A program made the translations under genes and the position numbers. From B46-G9 sp964581175 (lineage in GTDB: Bacteria > Desulfobacterota > DSM-4660 > Desulfatiglandales > Desulfatiglandaceae), in assembly GCA_964581175.1 (NCBI GenBank), contig CAZONI010000004.1:35392-99391 (forward strand): a stretch of 64,000 nucleotides of DNA, given 5' to 3'. Positions 33,825-42,929 of the stretch are shown piece by piece (position 1 is the stretch's first letter; each line of letters opens with the position of its first letter). Under the pieces are notes generated by a model. It saw nothing but the letters and a program-made list of their open reading frames with translations. It was not told the DNA's origin and did no database searches.

Positions 33825-35891
33825 ATGTTGAAAATGCGTAACGTGAAAAGGACAGAAATTCTCGGCACATTGGTTTTCCTCGGTATTTCGTTTATGGGCT
33901 TTTCGGCCTGGGCCGGGAGTTTTACGGCGGATATATCCGAAGAAGTATTCAACAATAAGCTGATAGGCAAGATCATGGTCCTGAACAAGCAGTACCGGAT
34001 AGATCTCCGGATGCGTGACAAGGAAAAAGAGGGAAGTCGAACCGTCATCGTAGATCGCCAAAAGGGGTCGACCTGGCTGATAAATCCTCAAACCAGATCC
34101 TATCAGGAAACAAGAAATTTAACACTCCTGGCCTATATGGCGGACCCGTTTCAGTCCATCGAGAAACTGGAAGAGATCGCCAAGAAGAGAAAGGTGGGAA
34201 CCGAAACAATAGCCGGGTACACCTGCGACCGATATGCCTATTACGACCAAGAATTCAAATTGGCCGATGTGTGGTTTGCCGAGAAGCTGCAATCCTTTCC
34301 AGTCAAAGTCCATATGGTAAGCGGCCGAAATGACGGGAGCATCAAGGTCAAGACCAACTGGGGAGATACAAGGGTTGCCCTCAGCAACATCAAGGAAGGG
34401 CCGGTGGATGCCGCCCTTTTCGCCATTCCCCGAGGATTTACCAAGGAATTGGACCCTGTGGAGGCTCGAAAGAAGGCTGTGGCAGCACTGCCGGCCGTGT
34501 CGGGGACCCTGAAAGGGACCGCACCCTGGGGCCGCAGAATCACCAAGGGAGGCGAAATACAGGTCAAGGTGGATCCTCAAAGGCCGGTCAGAATCATGCT
34601 CAGTAATCTCATCGACAAATCGGCAGGCAGCTATACCATATACAGAAAAGGCGTCCCCATGGAGGAGACCGGATCAGAGCTGTTCAGCTTGCAAAGAAGG
34701 CGGGAACGCAAAGAGATCGAAATCAACCAGCATAAAAAGAGCGAATGGGTCTTCATTCGGGTCAGCAAGGGGCTGGTCTATGCGACCGTGACAAACGAGA
34801 AAAACCCTTTTTCGTTCAGCCGGGACAGACAACTGGAAGAGGGGTACCTCACGGCCAAGAGTAGTCGAGGCCTGATTGTGTATCAGGGCAGAAAGCTTAC
34901 CATTACGATAACCGGAGACAACCAGGACACTCCGACATCCGAGGTGACCGTCATCGGTTACCGGGATGATTACAAGAACAAAGTAGTTGAAAAAAAGATC
35001 GTCCTGGCTAATGGAAAAACGGAAAGCTGGGAGTTTCCTCCCGGACATCAGATGACCACGTGTGAAATCTCGGTGGGGAAGACCGGCGGCATCAAATACA
35101 AAATGGAACAACCGGCTTTGTCCGAAGAGAAAAAGACGGGGGCAGAAGCAAAATCGTCATCAACCAAGACCAAGAAGGCGCCCAAAGTGGTCAGAACCGC
35201 GCCGATCAATTCCCATGGACGTTCAACGAAGATTGTACGAAAAGGTTCCGGCCCAAGTCTCAGCAAGGCAGAGAAAGGGGTAATCCTCAAGGCCCTCAAC
35301 GCGGGGGACGTGGCGACCGTCAAGGAGTACCTGGACAAGGGAGTCGACCCGAACGTTGTCGTCTATGGTTCCCCGCTTCTGCAAAAGGCGGCCAATCTGA
35401 GCACCCCGGAAATGGTAACGCTGATCATTGGCCGAGGCGGAAATATAGGCTACCGGACCAATCAGGGTCACGATGCCCTGTATCAGGCCATGAGCAATAC
35501 AAAGAACTGGAAGGAAGTCATACCGGTGCTCCTTGAAGCCGGCACCAAGGTGGACAAAAAAACCGCCCTCTGGAAAATCGCGTTCAAGACCAAAAACGGC
35601 AACTTCAAACCGGGAGTTACGGAAACGCTGGAATACCTCCTCTCGAAGGGCGCTGATGTCAATTATCCGATCAGCAAGAGCGGCAACACGTTGCTCATGT
35701 TCGCGTGCAAGATGGCCTGGCTCGAGCCCGTCAAATTTTATTTGGCTCATGGGGCAGATGTGAATGCAAAAGACAAAAACGGCAAAACGGCTTTGAATTG
35801 GGCGGGAACCAAACGTCGCGGCGAACAACTTTACGAACAGCAGAACAGAAAGGCCATTATCGACCTGCTGAGACAAAAAGGTGCAAGATAA
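33825..35891 (+). CDS. secreted DUF4412/LolA-like protein with C-terminal ankyrin repeats
   Basis: 688 residues from ATG 33825 (AAAGGAGG at 33807-33814); the open frame runs 87 codons further upstream into the GIDE-like gene without support. A signal peptide ends near SAWA|GS (about 1-31). Residues 32-210 resemble the DUF4412/LolA-like beta fold (ADISEEVFNNKLIGKIMVLN; TETIAGYTCDRYAYY). The middle, 210-440, is beta-rich and unassigned. A lysine-rich linker leads to four or five ankyrin repeats from about residue 479 (AGDVATVKEYLDKGVDPNVV; LLSKGADVNYPISKSGNTLL; YLAHGADVNAKDKNGKTAL). The product should be periplasmic, with ankyrin repeats acting as a binding surface. The combination is unusual. 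Confidence 0.78.
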   Translation: MLKMRNVKRTEILGTLVFLGISFMGFSAWAGSFTADISEEVFNNKLIGKIMVLNKQYRIDLRMRDKEKEGSRTVIVDRQKGSTWLINPQTRSYQETRNLTLLAYMADPFQSIEKLEEIAKKRKVGTETIAGYTCDRYAYYDQEFKLADVWFAEKLQSFPVKVHMVSGRNDGSIKVKTNWGDTRVALSNIKEGPVDAALFAIPRGFTKELDPVEARKKAVAALPAVSGTLKGTAPWGRRITKGGEIQVKVDPQRPVRIMLSNLIDKSAGSYTIYRKGVPMEETGSELFSLQRRRERKEIEINQHKKSEWVFIRVSKGLVYATVTNEKNPFSFSRDRQLEEGYLTAKSSRGLIVYQGRKLTITITGDNQDTPTSEVTVIGYRDDYKNKVVEKKIVLANGKTESWEFPPGHQMTTCEISVGKTGGIKYKMEQPALSEEKKTGAEAKSSSTKTKKAPKVVRTAPINSHGRSTKIVRKGSGPSLSKAEKGVILKALNAGDVATVKEYLDKGVDPNVVVYGSPLLQKAANLSTPEMVTLIIGRGGNIGYRTNQGHDALYQAMSNTKNWKEVIPVLLEAGTKVDKKTALWKIAFKTKNGNFKPGVTETLEYLLSKGADVNYPISKSGNTLLMFACKMAWLEPVKFYLAHGADVNAKDKNGKTALNWAGTKRRGEQLYEQQNRKAIIDLLRQKGAR

Positions 35892-35912
35892 ATACAACAA
35901 AGGAGGCAAGGA

Positions 35913-36293
35913 ATGACTATAAGAAGGTTTGTTTGTTCACTGCTATCAGCAACCCTGGCTCTCGTGCTGCTTGCCGCTTTCCCTCAGGCTCCTGCGGCGG
36001 CCGAAAAGGCCCTCATGGGTGGCGCAATCCCGCTGATGGAAGGCGCCCGAGTGGTGAAAGAAAAGATCCATGAAGGCTCAGGTCGTTTTGTGCTCGAAGT
36101 GGATGCCCCTATTGATCAGGTCGTCGCTTTCTACAAGAAAGCCATGGCGGAGAAGGGTTGGCCGCCGGGAACGGCCATGTCTATTGGAGACAAGGGGGCG
36201 ATCATGCTGCATAAAGGCGGGCAGCAGTTTGCACTGAAGGCAGAGACGAGAGACGGAAAGACCAAGTTTATCATGACGCTTATAAACAAATAG
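35913..36293 (+). CDS. small secreted protein, unknown
   Basis: 126 residues with a signal peptide ending near PAAA|EK (about 1-31). The mature 95 residues form a simple alpha/beta unit: a VVKEKIHEGSGRFVLEVDAPIDQVV pattern, then YKKAMAEKGW and two strands (GAIMLHKGGQQFALKAE; TKFIMTLINK). This resembles small periplasmic proteins with a single ferredoxin-like domain, but I cannot name the family. ATG 35913 follows AAAGGAGG. It is the last gene of the plus-strand cluster and converges on the gene ending at 36414. Confidence 0.72.
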   Translation: MTIRRFVCSLLSATLALVLLAAFPQAPAAAEKALMGGAIPLMEGARVVKEKIHEGSGRFVLEVDAPIDQVVAFYKKAMAEKGWPPGTAMSIGDKGAIMLHKGGQQFALKAETRDGKTKFIMTLINK

Positions 36294-36413
36294 GCCGGAA
36301 TATCGCCGATGCTCTGGCTCTTGCGGACATTCTTCTCATCATCCCTGTGATAATCCCGTTACGCAGGGCTGGAATTGAACATGCGCGGGTCCGCATGCCT
36401 GCGTGGTGCGGCT

Positions 36414-36950
36414 TTATTCTTTCGCCCGCGTCCTCTTGTCCATCCAAACGCCGATCTCTTCCTTCATCTCTTTGATCGCGTTCGAGGTCCCGCCGAACAG
36501 GGCTGTCCGGGTCCTGACAAGCACCTTTTTCCCAAATTCCGACTGGGATTGACTGAGCAGTTCCAGGCCCTTTTCGATCTCCTTGTTTCTAAAGGATTCA
36601 CACGCATCTTCAATAAGGGAGAGGGGCTGGTCTATTCTTTCCTGCTGGATCTTGTTCAGGGCAATCCCCAGGCTGGTTGATGTCACGAGAAGCGCCTTCC
36701 GGGTCATTTGAATTTCTTCCCGGAGGGCTTCGAGCACGTCCTGTGCGCCCTTTATGGATACCCCGGGATTGATTTCTTTCTTTCGAGCGAGCTTAAAGGC
36801 TTTCTTGATCGACTTGCGGGCCTTTCTTATCCCCTTGCGGAAATCTCTTTCTGTTTCAAAATAGCTGATGGAATTCTTGAGGAGATCATCATGAAATTTG
36901 ACTATGCGCTGCGGCAATTTGTCTTTGTGATATAACCCTAATGAAACCAT
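36414..36950 (-). CDS. helical (coiled-coil) protein, unknown function
   Basis: 178 residues from ATG 36950, chosen because GGAGG lies 7 bases upstream; the frame continues 48 codons without support. The whole sequence is helical and charged, with long heptad-like runs (ERDFRKGIRKARKSIKKAFKL, then DVLEALREEIQMTRKALL and EIEKGLELLSQSQSEFGKKV). No membrane segment, signal or recognisable domain is seen. It may be a structural or stress-related cytoplasmic protein. It is separated from the alcohol dehydrogenase gene upstream on the same strand by 380 bases, so it probably has its own promoter. Confidence 0.65.
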   Translation of the reverse strand: MVSLGLYHKDKLPQRIVKFHDDLLKNSISYFETERDFRKGIRKARKSIKKAFKLARKKEINPGVSIKGAQDVLEALREEIQMTRKALLVTSTSLGIALNKIQQERIDQPLSLIEDACESFRNKEIEKGLELLSQSQSEFGKKVLVRTRTALFGGTSNAIKEMKEEIGVWMDKRTRAKE

Positions 36951-37330
36951 TTTCGCGCCTCCACGGAAAAATTGAAACGGCAACCTCTCTCCTTTGTTCA
37001 GCAAGTTTTGTGCCGATACCCGACAGGAATAGAATGATCTCATCTTGCGCAGTGAAGAAGGTCTTGTCATTCCGGCCGACACCGGCAGGAACAATGAAAC
37101 AGGGAGCGGAAAATGTCTCTTTCAGGAATATAAATGTTGTTATTTATGCCTTTTTTAGGATTAAATTCAACAAATTTGTCATGCTTGGAAGTGGAACCGG
37201 CATGGATCGTGCGAAACCGCAAGAAGTCCAACCGGAGACCTCCCTTCATAGACATTTATCCATTAGAATACGTTGGGTAGAAAAGTGCAGACAGCGCCTC
37301 TGGCCAGGAAGGAGTCGGCTTCTATTGTTT
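36951..37330. other. 380-base intergenic region
   Basis: Between the alcohol dehydrogenase gene and the coiled-coil protein gene, both on the minus strand. It has no convincing gene. It holds an AT-rich block around 37120-37190 with a 6-6-6 palindrome ATAAAT-GTTGTT-ATTTAT (37130-37147), and a fragment TCATTCCGGCCGACACCGGC (from about 37068) that resembles degraded dispersed repeats. Confidence 0.4.
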
Positions 37331-38467
37331 TTACAGACGACTCTGAGCGTCTTCCAGAATGGTGATGTAGTCTTGTTGCGTCACATCCCGCGGGTTGGAG
37401 GCATTGGAGTTGTTCTGATGGGAATAACGGGCAATGAGTTCGAATTCCTTTGGATCAATGTCCAAATCCGCGAAGCGCGGGATGCCGATACGACGGGACA
37501 TGGCTTGCACTTCATCGACCAGCAGTCGGGCGGAATCTTTGTCATCTTTCCCGGCAATGCCGATGGCTGCCGCAATGCGTGCATAGCGTCCCGTACAAAC
37601 CGGAAGATTGAAGCGCATTACGGGAGGCAGAAAGACCGCATTGGCAACCCCGTGCGGGACATCAAAAAGGGCGCCGATGGATTCGGAAATACAGTGGACG
37701 GCGCCCACGTCACTGTTGCCGAAGGCAAATCCGGCGAGTGTGCTTCCGTACATCAGGCTCTCTCTGGCGGTCTTCTCTTGCGTAATATTCGCGGACGCCC
37801 TGGGTAATGATCCCCATACGAGTCCAATGGCCTTGAGAGCGAATACATTAGTGATAATAGTGGCCGGCTTCACCGTGAACGCTTCGATGGCGTGGGTGAG
37901 CGCATCCATGCCTGTAGAAGCAACAACGCCTGCCGGCAAGGTCAGGAGCAGGTCAGGATCCACAATAGCGACGGCAGGAAACAGCTTCGGCCCCTTGATG
38001 CTCATCTTGAAATTCCGGCGGGTATCAGTGATAACCGATACCCAGGTCACTTCGCTTCCGGTCCCGCAGGTTGTCGGGACGGCGATGACAGGCAATGGCG
38101 CATTGACGTATTTTTCCCGGCCTTCGTACTCCTCGATCAGTCCCTGGTTGGTCGCGAGCAGTGCCACGGCCTTAGCGGCGTCAATGGCGCTGCCTCCGCC
38201 CAGAGCGAGAATAACATCCGGGGCCTTCCGCCGGACCATTTCACCGACACGGTTGACTGTTGTGGATTTGGGGTTGGCCTCAACGTCATCAAACACATCC
38301 ACGCCATCCATTCGGGACAGGACTTTGTCAACCAACCCTGCCTGCCGCAGATTCGGATCTGTTATCAGGATGGGCTGATTTGCACCAAGGTCTTTCCTGA
38401 CTACCCGTTCCAGGGTGTCAATAACCCCCGGCCCGAAAATCAGTCTTGTGGGCATATGAAAGTTCAT
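37331..38467 (-). CDS. iron-containing alcohol dehydrogenase
   Basis: 378 residues of the group III (Fe-dependent) alcohol dehydrogenase family. The nucleotide-binding loop is ALGGGSAIDAAKAVAL near 88-103, with PTTCGTGSEVT near 130. The four metal ligands are visible in GMDALTHAIEAF (Asp and His) and in AVHCISESIGALFDVPHG (two His). The enzyme should interconvert an alcohol and an aldehyde with NAD(P). ATG 38467 follows AAGGAGAG. The mocR gene upstream on the same strand ends 22 bases before it, so the regulator and the dehydrogenase share a transcript. The substrate is unknown. Confidence 0.92.
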   Translation of the reverse strand: MNFHMPTRLIFGPGVIDTLERVVRKDLGANQPILITDPNLRQAGLVDKVLSRMDGVDVFDDVEANPKSTTVNRVGEMVRRKAPDVILALGGGSAIDAAKAVALLATNQGLIEEYEGREKYVNAPLPVIAVPTTCGTGSEVTWVSVITDTRRNFKMSIKGPKLFPAVAIVDPDLLLTLPAGVVASTGMDALTHAIEAFTVKPATIITNVFALKAIGLVWGSLPRASANITQEKTARESLMYGSTLAGFAFGNSDVGAVHCISESIGALFDVPHGVANAVFLPPVMRFNLPVCTGRYARIAAAIGIAGKDDKDSARLLVDEVQAMSRRIGIPRFADLDIDPKEFELIARYSHQNNSNASNPRDVTQQDYITILEDAQSRL

Positions 38468-38488
38468 GATGACTCTCCTTTTCTTCTT

Positions 38489-39919
38489 TCAGATCAACTC
38501 CACGATACATTTTCCCAGCTTCTCCATAGCCCTCTCAATCATCTCAGACCAGTTGGCAGCATTAAGCCGGATGAAATTCCGGTAACGATCAGTGGAGGAA
38601 AAAATGTAACCGGGTGTGATAGCTATTCCCTCCTCCAAGGCCCTCTTATAAAGTTGCATAGAATCAGCTCGATCAGGCAGCTGTACCCAGACAACAAAAC
38701 CTCCCGTGGGATGAGTCGTCCTGGTCCCGCTCGGAAAATAACGCTCGACCGCATGCACCATGGAGGCGACGTTCCGTTCATAGACACGGCGGATGCCGCG
38801 CATGTGGTGATGGTACCCTCCGGTAGCAAGGAATTCCGCAAGCGCCAACTGGGGAAGAGTGGCGGTGGCCATGGTCGAAGTATACTTGAGCCACTCCACC
38901 TGTTCCCTGAAACGACCCGGAGCCACCCATCCCACCCGGTAGCCTGGGCAAATGTCCTTTGAAAATGAAGAGCAGAGCATAACCAGGCCCTTCTGATCAT
39001 ATGATTTCGCCACTGCCGGACGGCGGCCGGTGAAGTAGATCTCGCCGAAAATGTCGTTCTCAATAAGCGGTATGTCATGCCCTGCCAGGAGGGTCACAAG
39101 GTCCTCCTTCTTATTATCCGGGATACAACTTCCCAAAGGATTGTTGAAGTTCGAAATGACCAGGCACGCCTGCACCGGTGTGTGCTCGATGGCGAATTCC
39201 AGGGCTTCCAGGCTGATGCCTTCTCGTGGGTGAGTCGGTATTTCGAGTGCTTTCAATTCTGATGCCTCGACGCACTGCAAAACATCGAAGCTGATCGGCG
39301 ACTCAATTGCTATGGTGTCTCCCCGCTTGCACACGGATCTCAGACAAAGGTTAACAGCTTCCGTGCAGCCCGAGGTGGTTACAATGTCTCCTGGTGCAAG
39401 ATTGCATCCGGCCCGTAGACTATTCTTTGCGATCTGGACACGAAGCGCCTTGCATCCTTCCAGCGGCAAATCGTACACGCCGCTCATCTCCTTTTTTCGT
39501 CTCCCTATGGAAGCCTGGATCCTGTTGAGCTTCGGCGTGGCCAGGAGATTCACATTCGGATACGCGGCGCCCAAGTGGACCAGATTCGGGTTCTGCGCGT
39601 CGCGCAGCATCATCTTGACCAATTGCCAGACGCTCACTTTGCCCGGGTCAAGCTCAGGCGAGGAAATCTCGGGTTCCGGCATAGCACCAGGAATTCTGGT
39701 AGAGACATACACTCCCGAGCGTTGCCGCGTCTCAATGAAACCCTGGGCTTCCAGGAGGTAGTAGGCCTGGAGCACGGTGGAAATGCTCATCTGCTTCTGC
39801 CTGCTCATCTCGCGCACGGAAGGGATGCGATCTCCCGACCGGAAGGTACCGGAGTTGATTAGAAGAATCACCTCTTCAGCGATTTCTTCATATTTATATA
39901 GTCTTGGTCTCACCTGCAT
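38489..39919 (-). CDS. MocR/PdxR-type regulator (GntR HTH fused to aminotransferase domain)
   Basis: 476 residues. A GntR winged HTH occupies 1-75 (GTFRSGDRIPSVREMSRQKQMS; TVLQAYYLLEAQGFIETRQRSG). A linker of about 30 residues leads to a fold-type I aminotransferase domain with the PLP lysine in CSSFSKDICPGYRVGW near 318 and NFNNPLGS near 265. MocR proteins bind PLP and regulate genes for amines, amino acids or PLP itself. It is divergent from the DUF2917 gene (204-base spacer with paired TTACTGT boxes) and is followed on the same strand by the alcohol dehydrogenase. The likely targets are these neighbours. Confidence 0.9.
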   Translation of the reverse strand: MQVRPRLYKYEEIAEEVILLINSGTFRSGDRIPSVREMSRQKQMSISTVLQAYYLLEAQGFIETRQRSGVYVSTRIPGAMPEPEISSPELDPGKVSVWQLVKMMLRDAQNPNLVHLGAAYPNVNLLATPKLNRIQASIGRRKKEMSGVYDLPLEGCKALRVQIAKNSLRAGCNLAPGDIVTTSGCTEAVNLCLRSVCKRGDTIAIESPISFDVLQCVEASELKALEIPTHPREGISLEALEFAIEHTPVQACLVISNFNNPLGSCIPDNKKEDLVTLLAGHDIPLIENDIFGEIYFTGRRPAVAKSYDQKGLVMLCSSFSKDICPGYRVGWVAPGRFREQVEWLKYTSTMATATLPQLALAEFLATGGYHHHMRGIRRVYERNVASMVHAVERYFPSGTRTTHPTGGFVVWVQLPDRADSMQLYKRALEEGIAITPGYIFSSTDRYRNFIRLNAANWSEMIERAMEKLGKCIVELI

Positions 39920-39979
39920 TATGCGCCAATGCCCCGGGAGTTCGAATCAAGATTACAGTGCTCTCTTTAGTCAACCATA

Positions 39980-40041
39980 ACAGTAAGCGAAAAAACACAT
40001 CTGTTCTGGTTACAATTCTATCTTTTTGAGACTGTTACTGT
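39980..40041. promoter_or_regulatory. paired inverted boxes between mocR and the DUF2917 gene
   Basis: ACAGTAA (39980-39986) and TTACTGT (40035-40041) are inverted copies 48 bases apart. On the plus strand the second box ends 14 bases before TAAAAT (40056-40061), a -10 candidate for the DUF2917 gene. On the minus strand the first box lies 22 bases before TGTAAT (39952-39957), a -10 candidate for mocR. Neither promoter has a good -35 box, which suits an activator bound at these boxes. A second ACTGT lies directly beside the right box. Confidence 0.4.
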
Positions 40042-40123
40042 ACTTTTTTCTCCTTTAAAATGCAAGAAACAAAATGGAACTTTTGGAACGCAATTCATTT
40101 CATAAATGATAGGAGAATAAGCC

Positions 40124-40465
40124 ATGATGAACATAACAGACGTGAACAGGCAAAATAATTTGTCCGGCTTACTGACTGGGCGAGTTTGCAATGAAAGAAA
40201 TCCCGGACATGAGATAGCCCTGAAAAAAGGGACCCTGAAGAGGCTTTTCGGAGTCAAGAAGTGGGACCTGGTGATTTGTCTTGAAGGGGAAATCTGGATT
40301 ACGCAGGAGCATGACCTGAAAGACTACGTCCTTTGTCCCGGGGACGAATTTTTCATTACGCTGCCGGGCATTGTCGTGATGCAGGCTCTCCAGGATGCCC
40401 GGGTGGAGGTTATGTCGTCATTGAAAGGCACTTCCTACTCAGGAAAGTACCCGGTCTTTCACTAG
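40124..40465 (+). CDS. DUF2917-type cupin-like protein
   Basis: 113 residues. After a polar N-terminal segment the beta-rich core reads EIALKKGTLKRLFGVKKWDLVICLEGEIWIT, then VLCPGDEFFITLPGIVVMQAL, which is the short jelly-roll pattern of DUF2917. No histidine metal ligands of true cupins are present (only isolated HE and FH pairs). Its function is unknown; such proteins often stand alone near regulators. ATG 40124 has AGGAG upstream. It is divergent from mocR and is the probable target of the paired boxes in between. Confidence 0.78.
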   Translation: MMNITDVNRQNNLSGLLTGRVCNERNPGHEIALKKGTLKRLFGVKKWDLVICLEGEIWITQEHDLKDYVLCPGDEFFITLPGIVVMQALQDARVEVMSSLKGTSYSGKYPVFH

Positions 40466-40545
40466 CCCGGCCCATGGTCCGGTAGGAACGGCCTTCTCCC
40501 CGGTTTGTGCCGGTCACACAAGCAATTTCCCCGCGCTTCCCGCGC

Positions 40546-41667
40546 TTACGCATGACTGCCTTCCTCCGGCACCTTCTCAACACCGACGGTGAGCGGTCTT
40601 GCCGGATCGCCTGCAAGGTAAAGCGTCTGGGTCGGAAAGGCGAATTCTATTCCCTCCTCACCGAAGCGGCGGAACACCTCCTTGTTGAACCGCTCGCTGA
40701 AATCCATATACGCCCAGTAGTCAGGGGGATGATACCAGTAGAAAACGATGATATTGAGAGAAGCGGAATTGAATTCATCGAAGTAGACCCTTGGGGGGAA
40801 GTCAGGGTGCATCCCCTCATGGTCTTGCAGTATCTCCTTGACGATCTCGATGGCCCGTTCGACCCTTTGCGGTGGAGTGTCGTAGGTGATGGTAAGATTG
40901 GCTATGCGCTTGATATACGGCCGCTTGCCGATATTGCGAATCATCTTGTTGGCCAGTTCGCCGTTGGGAACAGTGACCAGATGTCCGTCGAGGGTCCTTA
41001 TTTTCGTGGAACGAAATCCCACTTCTTCAACGGACCCGTCCTGGCCCTCCACCACGATCCGGTCACCCATCTCGAACGATTTATCCACGAACAGAACAAC
41101 CGAACCGAAGAAATTCTTGACCGTATCCTGGGCCGCCAGCGCGAGGGCCAGGCCGCCGATTCCCAGACCTGCGATAATCGAGGTAATGGGTTTATTACTC
41201 AGGGTCTGCGCGATCTGGACAAGCACCAGAACGATCACAGTCACCCTGAGGCTCTTGCGGACGATGGGCACCAGCATATCGTCCAGCCTGGTCTCGGTCT
41301 TTCCCGCCACCCTCGTGAACCAGGAAGTGGGCACATCCACGAGCCAGTAGAGAAAATACCCGATTCCCACACTCAGGAGAACCGAACTGGCCGTATCCGA
41401 CACATCGGCAACCCAGGCCTTCAGTTCCAGGATCTCGAGCCCGACCGAAATTCCGGCAGCGGCGAGGAGGAAAACCGCCCCCCTGCTGATTGCCTTCAGG
41501 GTGGTGGCCATGATATCCCGGTTTCTGCTCTCGCACTGCAATCCCGCTTTCTGCAGAAGAGCTTTCGCGATCCTTCCTAAAACCAGGGAGAAAAGAACGA
41601 TTCCGAACAGAGACAGGATTCGCCATATACTGTTCCCGAGGATTTCGAACTGAAAGAATGTAGCCAT
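40546..41667 (-). CDS. MscS-family mechanosensitive channel
   Basis: 373 residues. About four membrane helices precede a core that includes the pore-lining helix (GLGIGGLALALAAQDTVKNFFG near 168-190), followed by the beta domain GDRIVVEGQDGSVEEVGFRSTKIRTLDG and VTVPNGELANK, typical of MscS. A C-terminal alpha/beta domain ends near 350. The longer N-terminus (extra helices compared with E. coli MscS, 286 residues) resembles YnaI/YbdG-type members. It should release solutes on hypo-osmotic shock. ATG 41667 has GGGAG upstream. It lies 75 bases after the iron-sulfur protein gene on the same strand. Confidence 0.93.
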   Translation of the reverse strand: MATFFQFEILGNSIWRILSLFGIVLFSLVLGRIAKALLQKAGLQCESRNRDIMATTLKAISRGAVFLLAAAGISVGLEILELKAWVADVSDTASSVLLSVGIGYFLYWLVDVPTSWFTRVAGKTETRLDDMLVPIVRKSLRVTVIVLVLVQIAQTLSNKPITSIIAGLGIGGLALALAAQDTVKNFFGSVVLFVDKSFEMGDRIVVEGQDGSVEEVGFRSTKIRTLDGHLVTVPNGELANKMIRNIGKRPYIKRIANLTITYDTPPQRVERAIEIVKEILQDHEGMHPDFPPRVYFDEFNSASLNIIVFYWYHPPDYWAYMDFSERFNKEVFRRFGEEGIEFAFPTQTLYLAGDPARPLTVGVEKVPEEGSHA

Positions 41668-41742
41668 GGAACTCCCTTACTCCGATTTCTTTAGAAGAAC
41701 GGCAAAATCAACAGCTTCTCCCTGCATGAACACGGTTCCTCT

Positions 41743-42909
41743 TCATGCCTCTCGACGAAGGCGTGGCGGCAGAACGGACACCCTGCGCATGCCCTCTTTC
41801 AGTGAAACGGCTCCCTCCGGGCAAAAGCGCGCGCAGATGCCGCAGCCAAAGCAGGAATTCTCATCCCGCTCCGCTTTACCGTCGTCATTCAGTTCTATCG
41901 CATCCGTGGGGCATCGGTCAACGCAGATCCCGCATCCGATGCACGCTTCCTCATCTATCACCGACAGGTAATACGTGGAATTGATCAGGGGGAAAACCCC
42001 GTCTCTCCAGAGGTGCAGGGTGTCACAGCAATCCTTGCAGCAATTGCAGATGCTGGTTTCCGGACGCGACACCTTGGCATTGGGATGAAATGCCTTGTGC
42101 ACAAGACCCGCCTCCTCCGCGGCCCTCATGATCTGCCTCGCCTCGCTCTTCGAGATCCTCTCGGCAAAACCCCGGGCAGCCGTATGCCGGGCGGATTTCC
42201 CGAAGGTGAAACAATTCCTTGTGGGTGCGTCTATCCCGCACGCTTCTCCCATGACCGCCCGTCGCTGGCGGCAGAAACAATAACCCACCGCAATATCGTC
42301 AAACTTGTCAATGATCTCGTCCACCGACTGGCTCGGCAGGACAGTGTCTCCCGGGACCTCCACGTTCCTGTCAAGGGGAATGATGCGGATTGTGTCCCCT
42401 TCTTCCGTGTTCCGGATAGGAACGGTCCTGTCCACGGGCGGCGCCTTTTCGAACATGGGAACCAAAGCGTCATAATTCGTCTGGATCTGGTCCCTCATTT
42501 CGTTCATGAGTTTCTGGAATAACCGGGCGAGCCGCCGCTCCTCTTCGCTCCATTTGAGTTCCCCCATGAATTTGTATTCCAGCAGCCCGACATTCATGAG
42601 GGGCAGCAGGCGGTAAACCATGATCCCGGTCGAACTCGGTTGATCAAATATGAGACCCTTTTCGGCAAGGCTCGTGGCGAGCCGCTCGATTTGCTCCTCG
42701 GAAAACTCGCTGGATTTCAGCAGTTCCTCCATGGTCTTCGAACTCTTGTCGCGAAAAGCGTAGATAAAATCCAGCTCATCCTCTTCGTTTTCGACAACGT
42801 GTTTTATGATGGAAAGGGTCGTGTCGTTTACCGGAAAAGGGACCATTCCCTGCCTGCAGATAACGCCGGCGGCACGCCTGTATTTCTCTTCCAAGGTCTT
42901 TTCGGCCAT
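41743..42909 (-). CDS. multi-cluster ferredoxin-type iron-sulfur protein
   Basis: 388 residues from ATG 42909 (GGGGGAG, 8-base spacing; the GTG at 42918 overlaps that site). The N-terminal 110 residues look like a winged-helix unit (LSIIKHVVENEEDELDFI; EEQIERLATSLAEKGLI). A cysteine-rich middle has CFCRQRR, GEACGID, RNCFTFG and ICNCCKDCC, and the end has two classic 4Fe-4S motifs, CIGCGICVDRCPTDAI and CFGCGICARFCPEGAV. It could carry electrons for a sulfate- or acetate-related pathway; the partner is unknown. A perfect 13-bp palindrome lies just upstream of the ribosome site. Confidence 0.85.
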   Translation of the reverse strand: MAEKTLEEKYRRAAGVICRQGMVPFPVNDTTLSIIKHVVENEEDELDFIYAFRDKSSKTMEELLKSSEFSEEQIERLATSLAEKGLIFDQPSSTGIMVYRLLPLMNVGLLEYKFMGELKWSEEERRLARLFQKLMNEMRDQIQTNYDALVPMFEKAPPVDRTVPIRNTEEGDTIRIIPLDRNVEVPGDTVLPSQSVDEIIDKFDDIAVGYCFCRQRRAVMGEACGIDAPTRNCFTFGKSARHTAARGFAERISKSEARQIMRAAEEAGLVHKAFHPNAKVSRPETSICNCCKDCCDTLHLWRDGVFPLINSTYYLSVIDEEACIGCGICVDRCPTDAIELNDDGKAERDENSCFGCGICARFCPEGAVSLKEGMRRVSVLPPRLRREA

Positions 42910-42929
42910 GATTTCCACTCCCCCTCGAT

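Noticed and set aside
36380..36397. CATGCG-CGGGTC-CGCATG hairpin as a terminator between convergent genes
   Set aside because: The stem is only six base pairs and no T-run follows directly.
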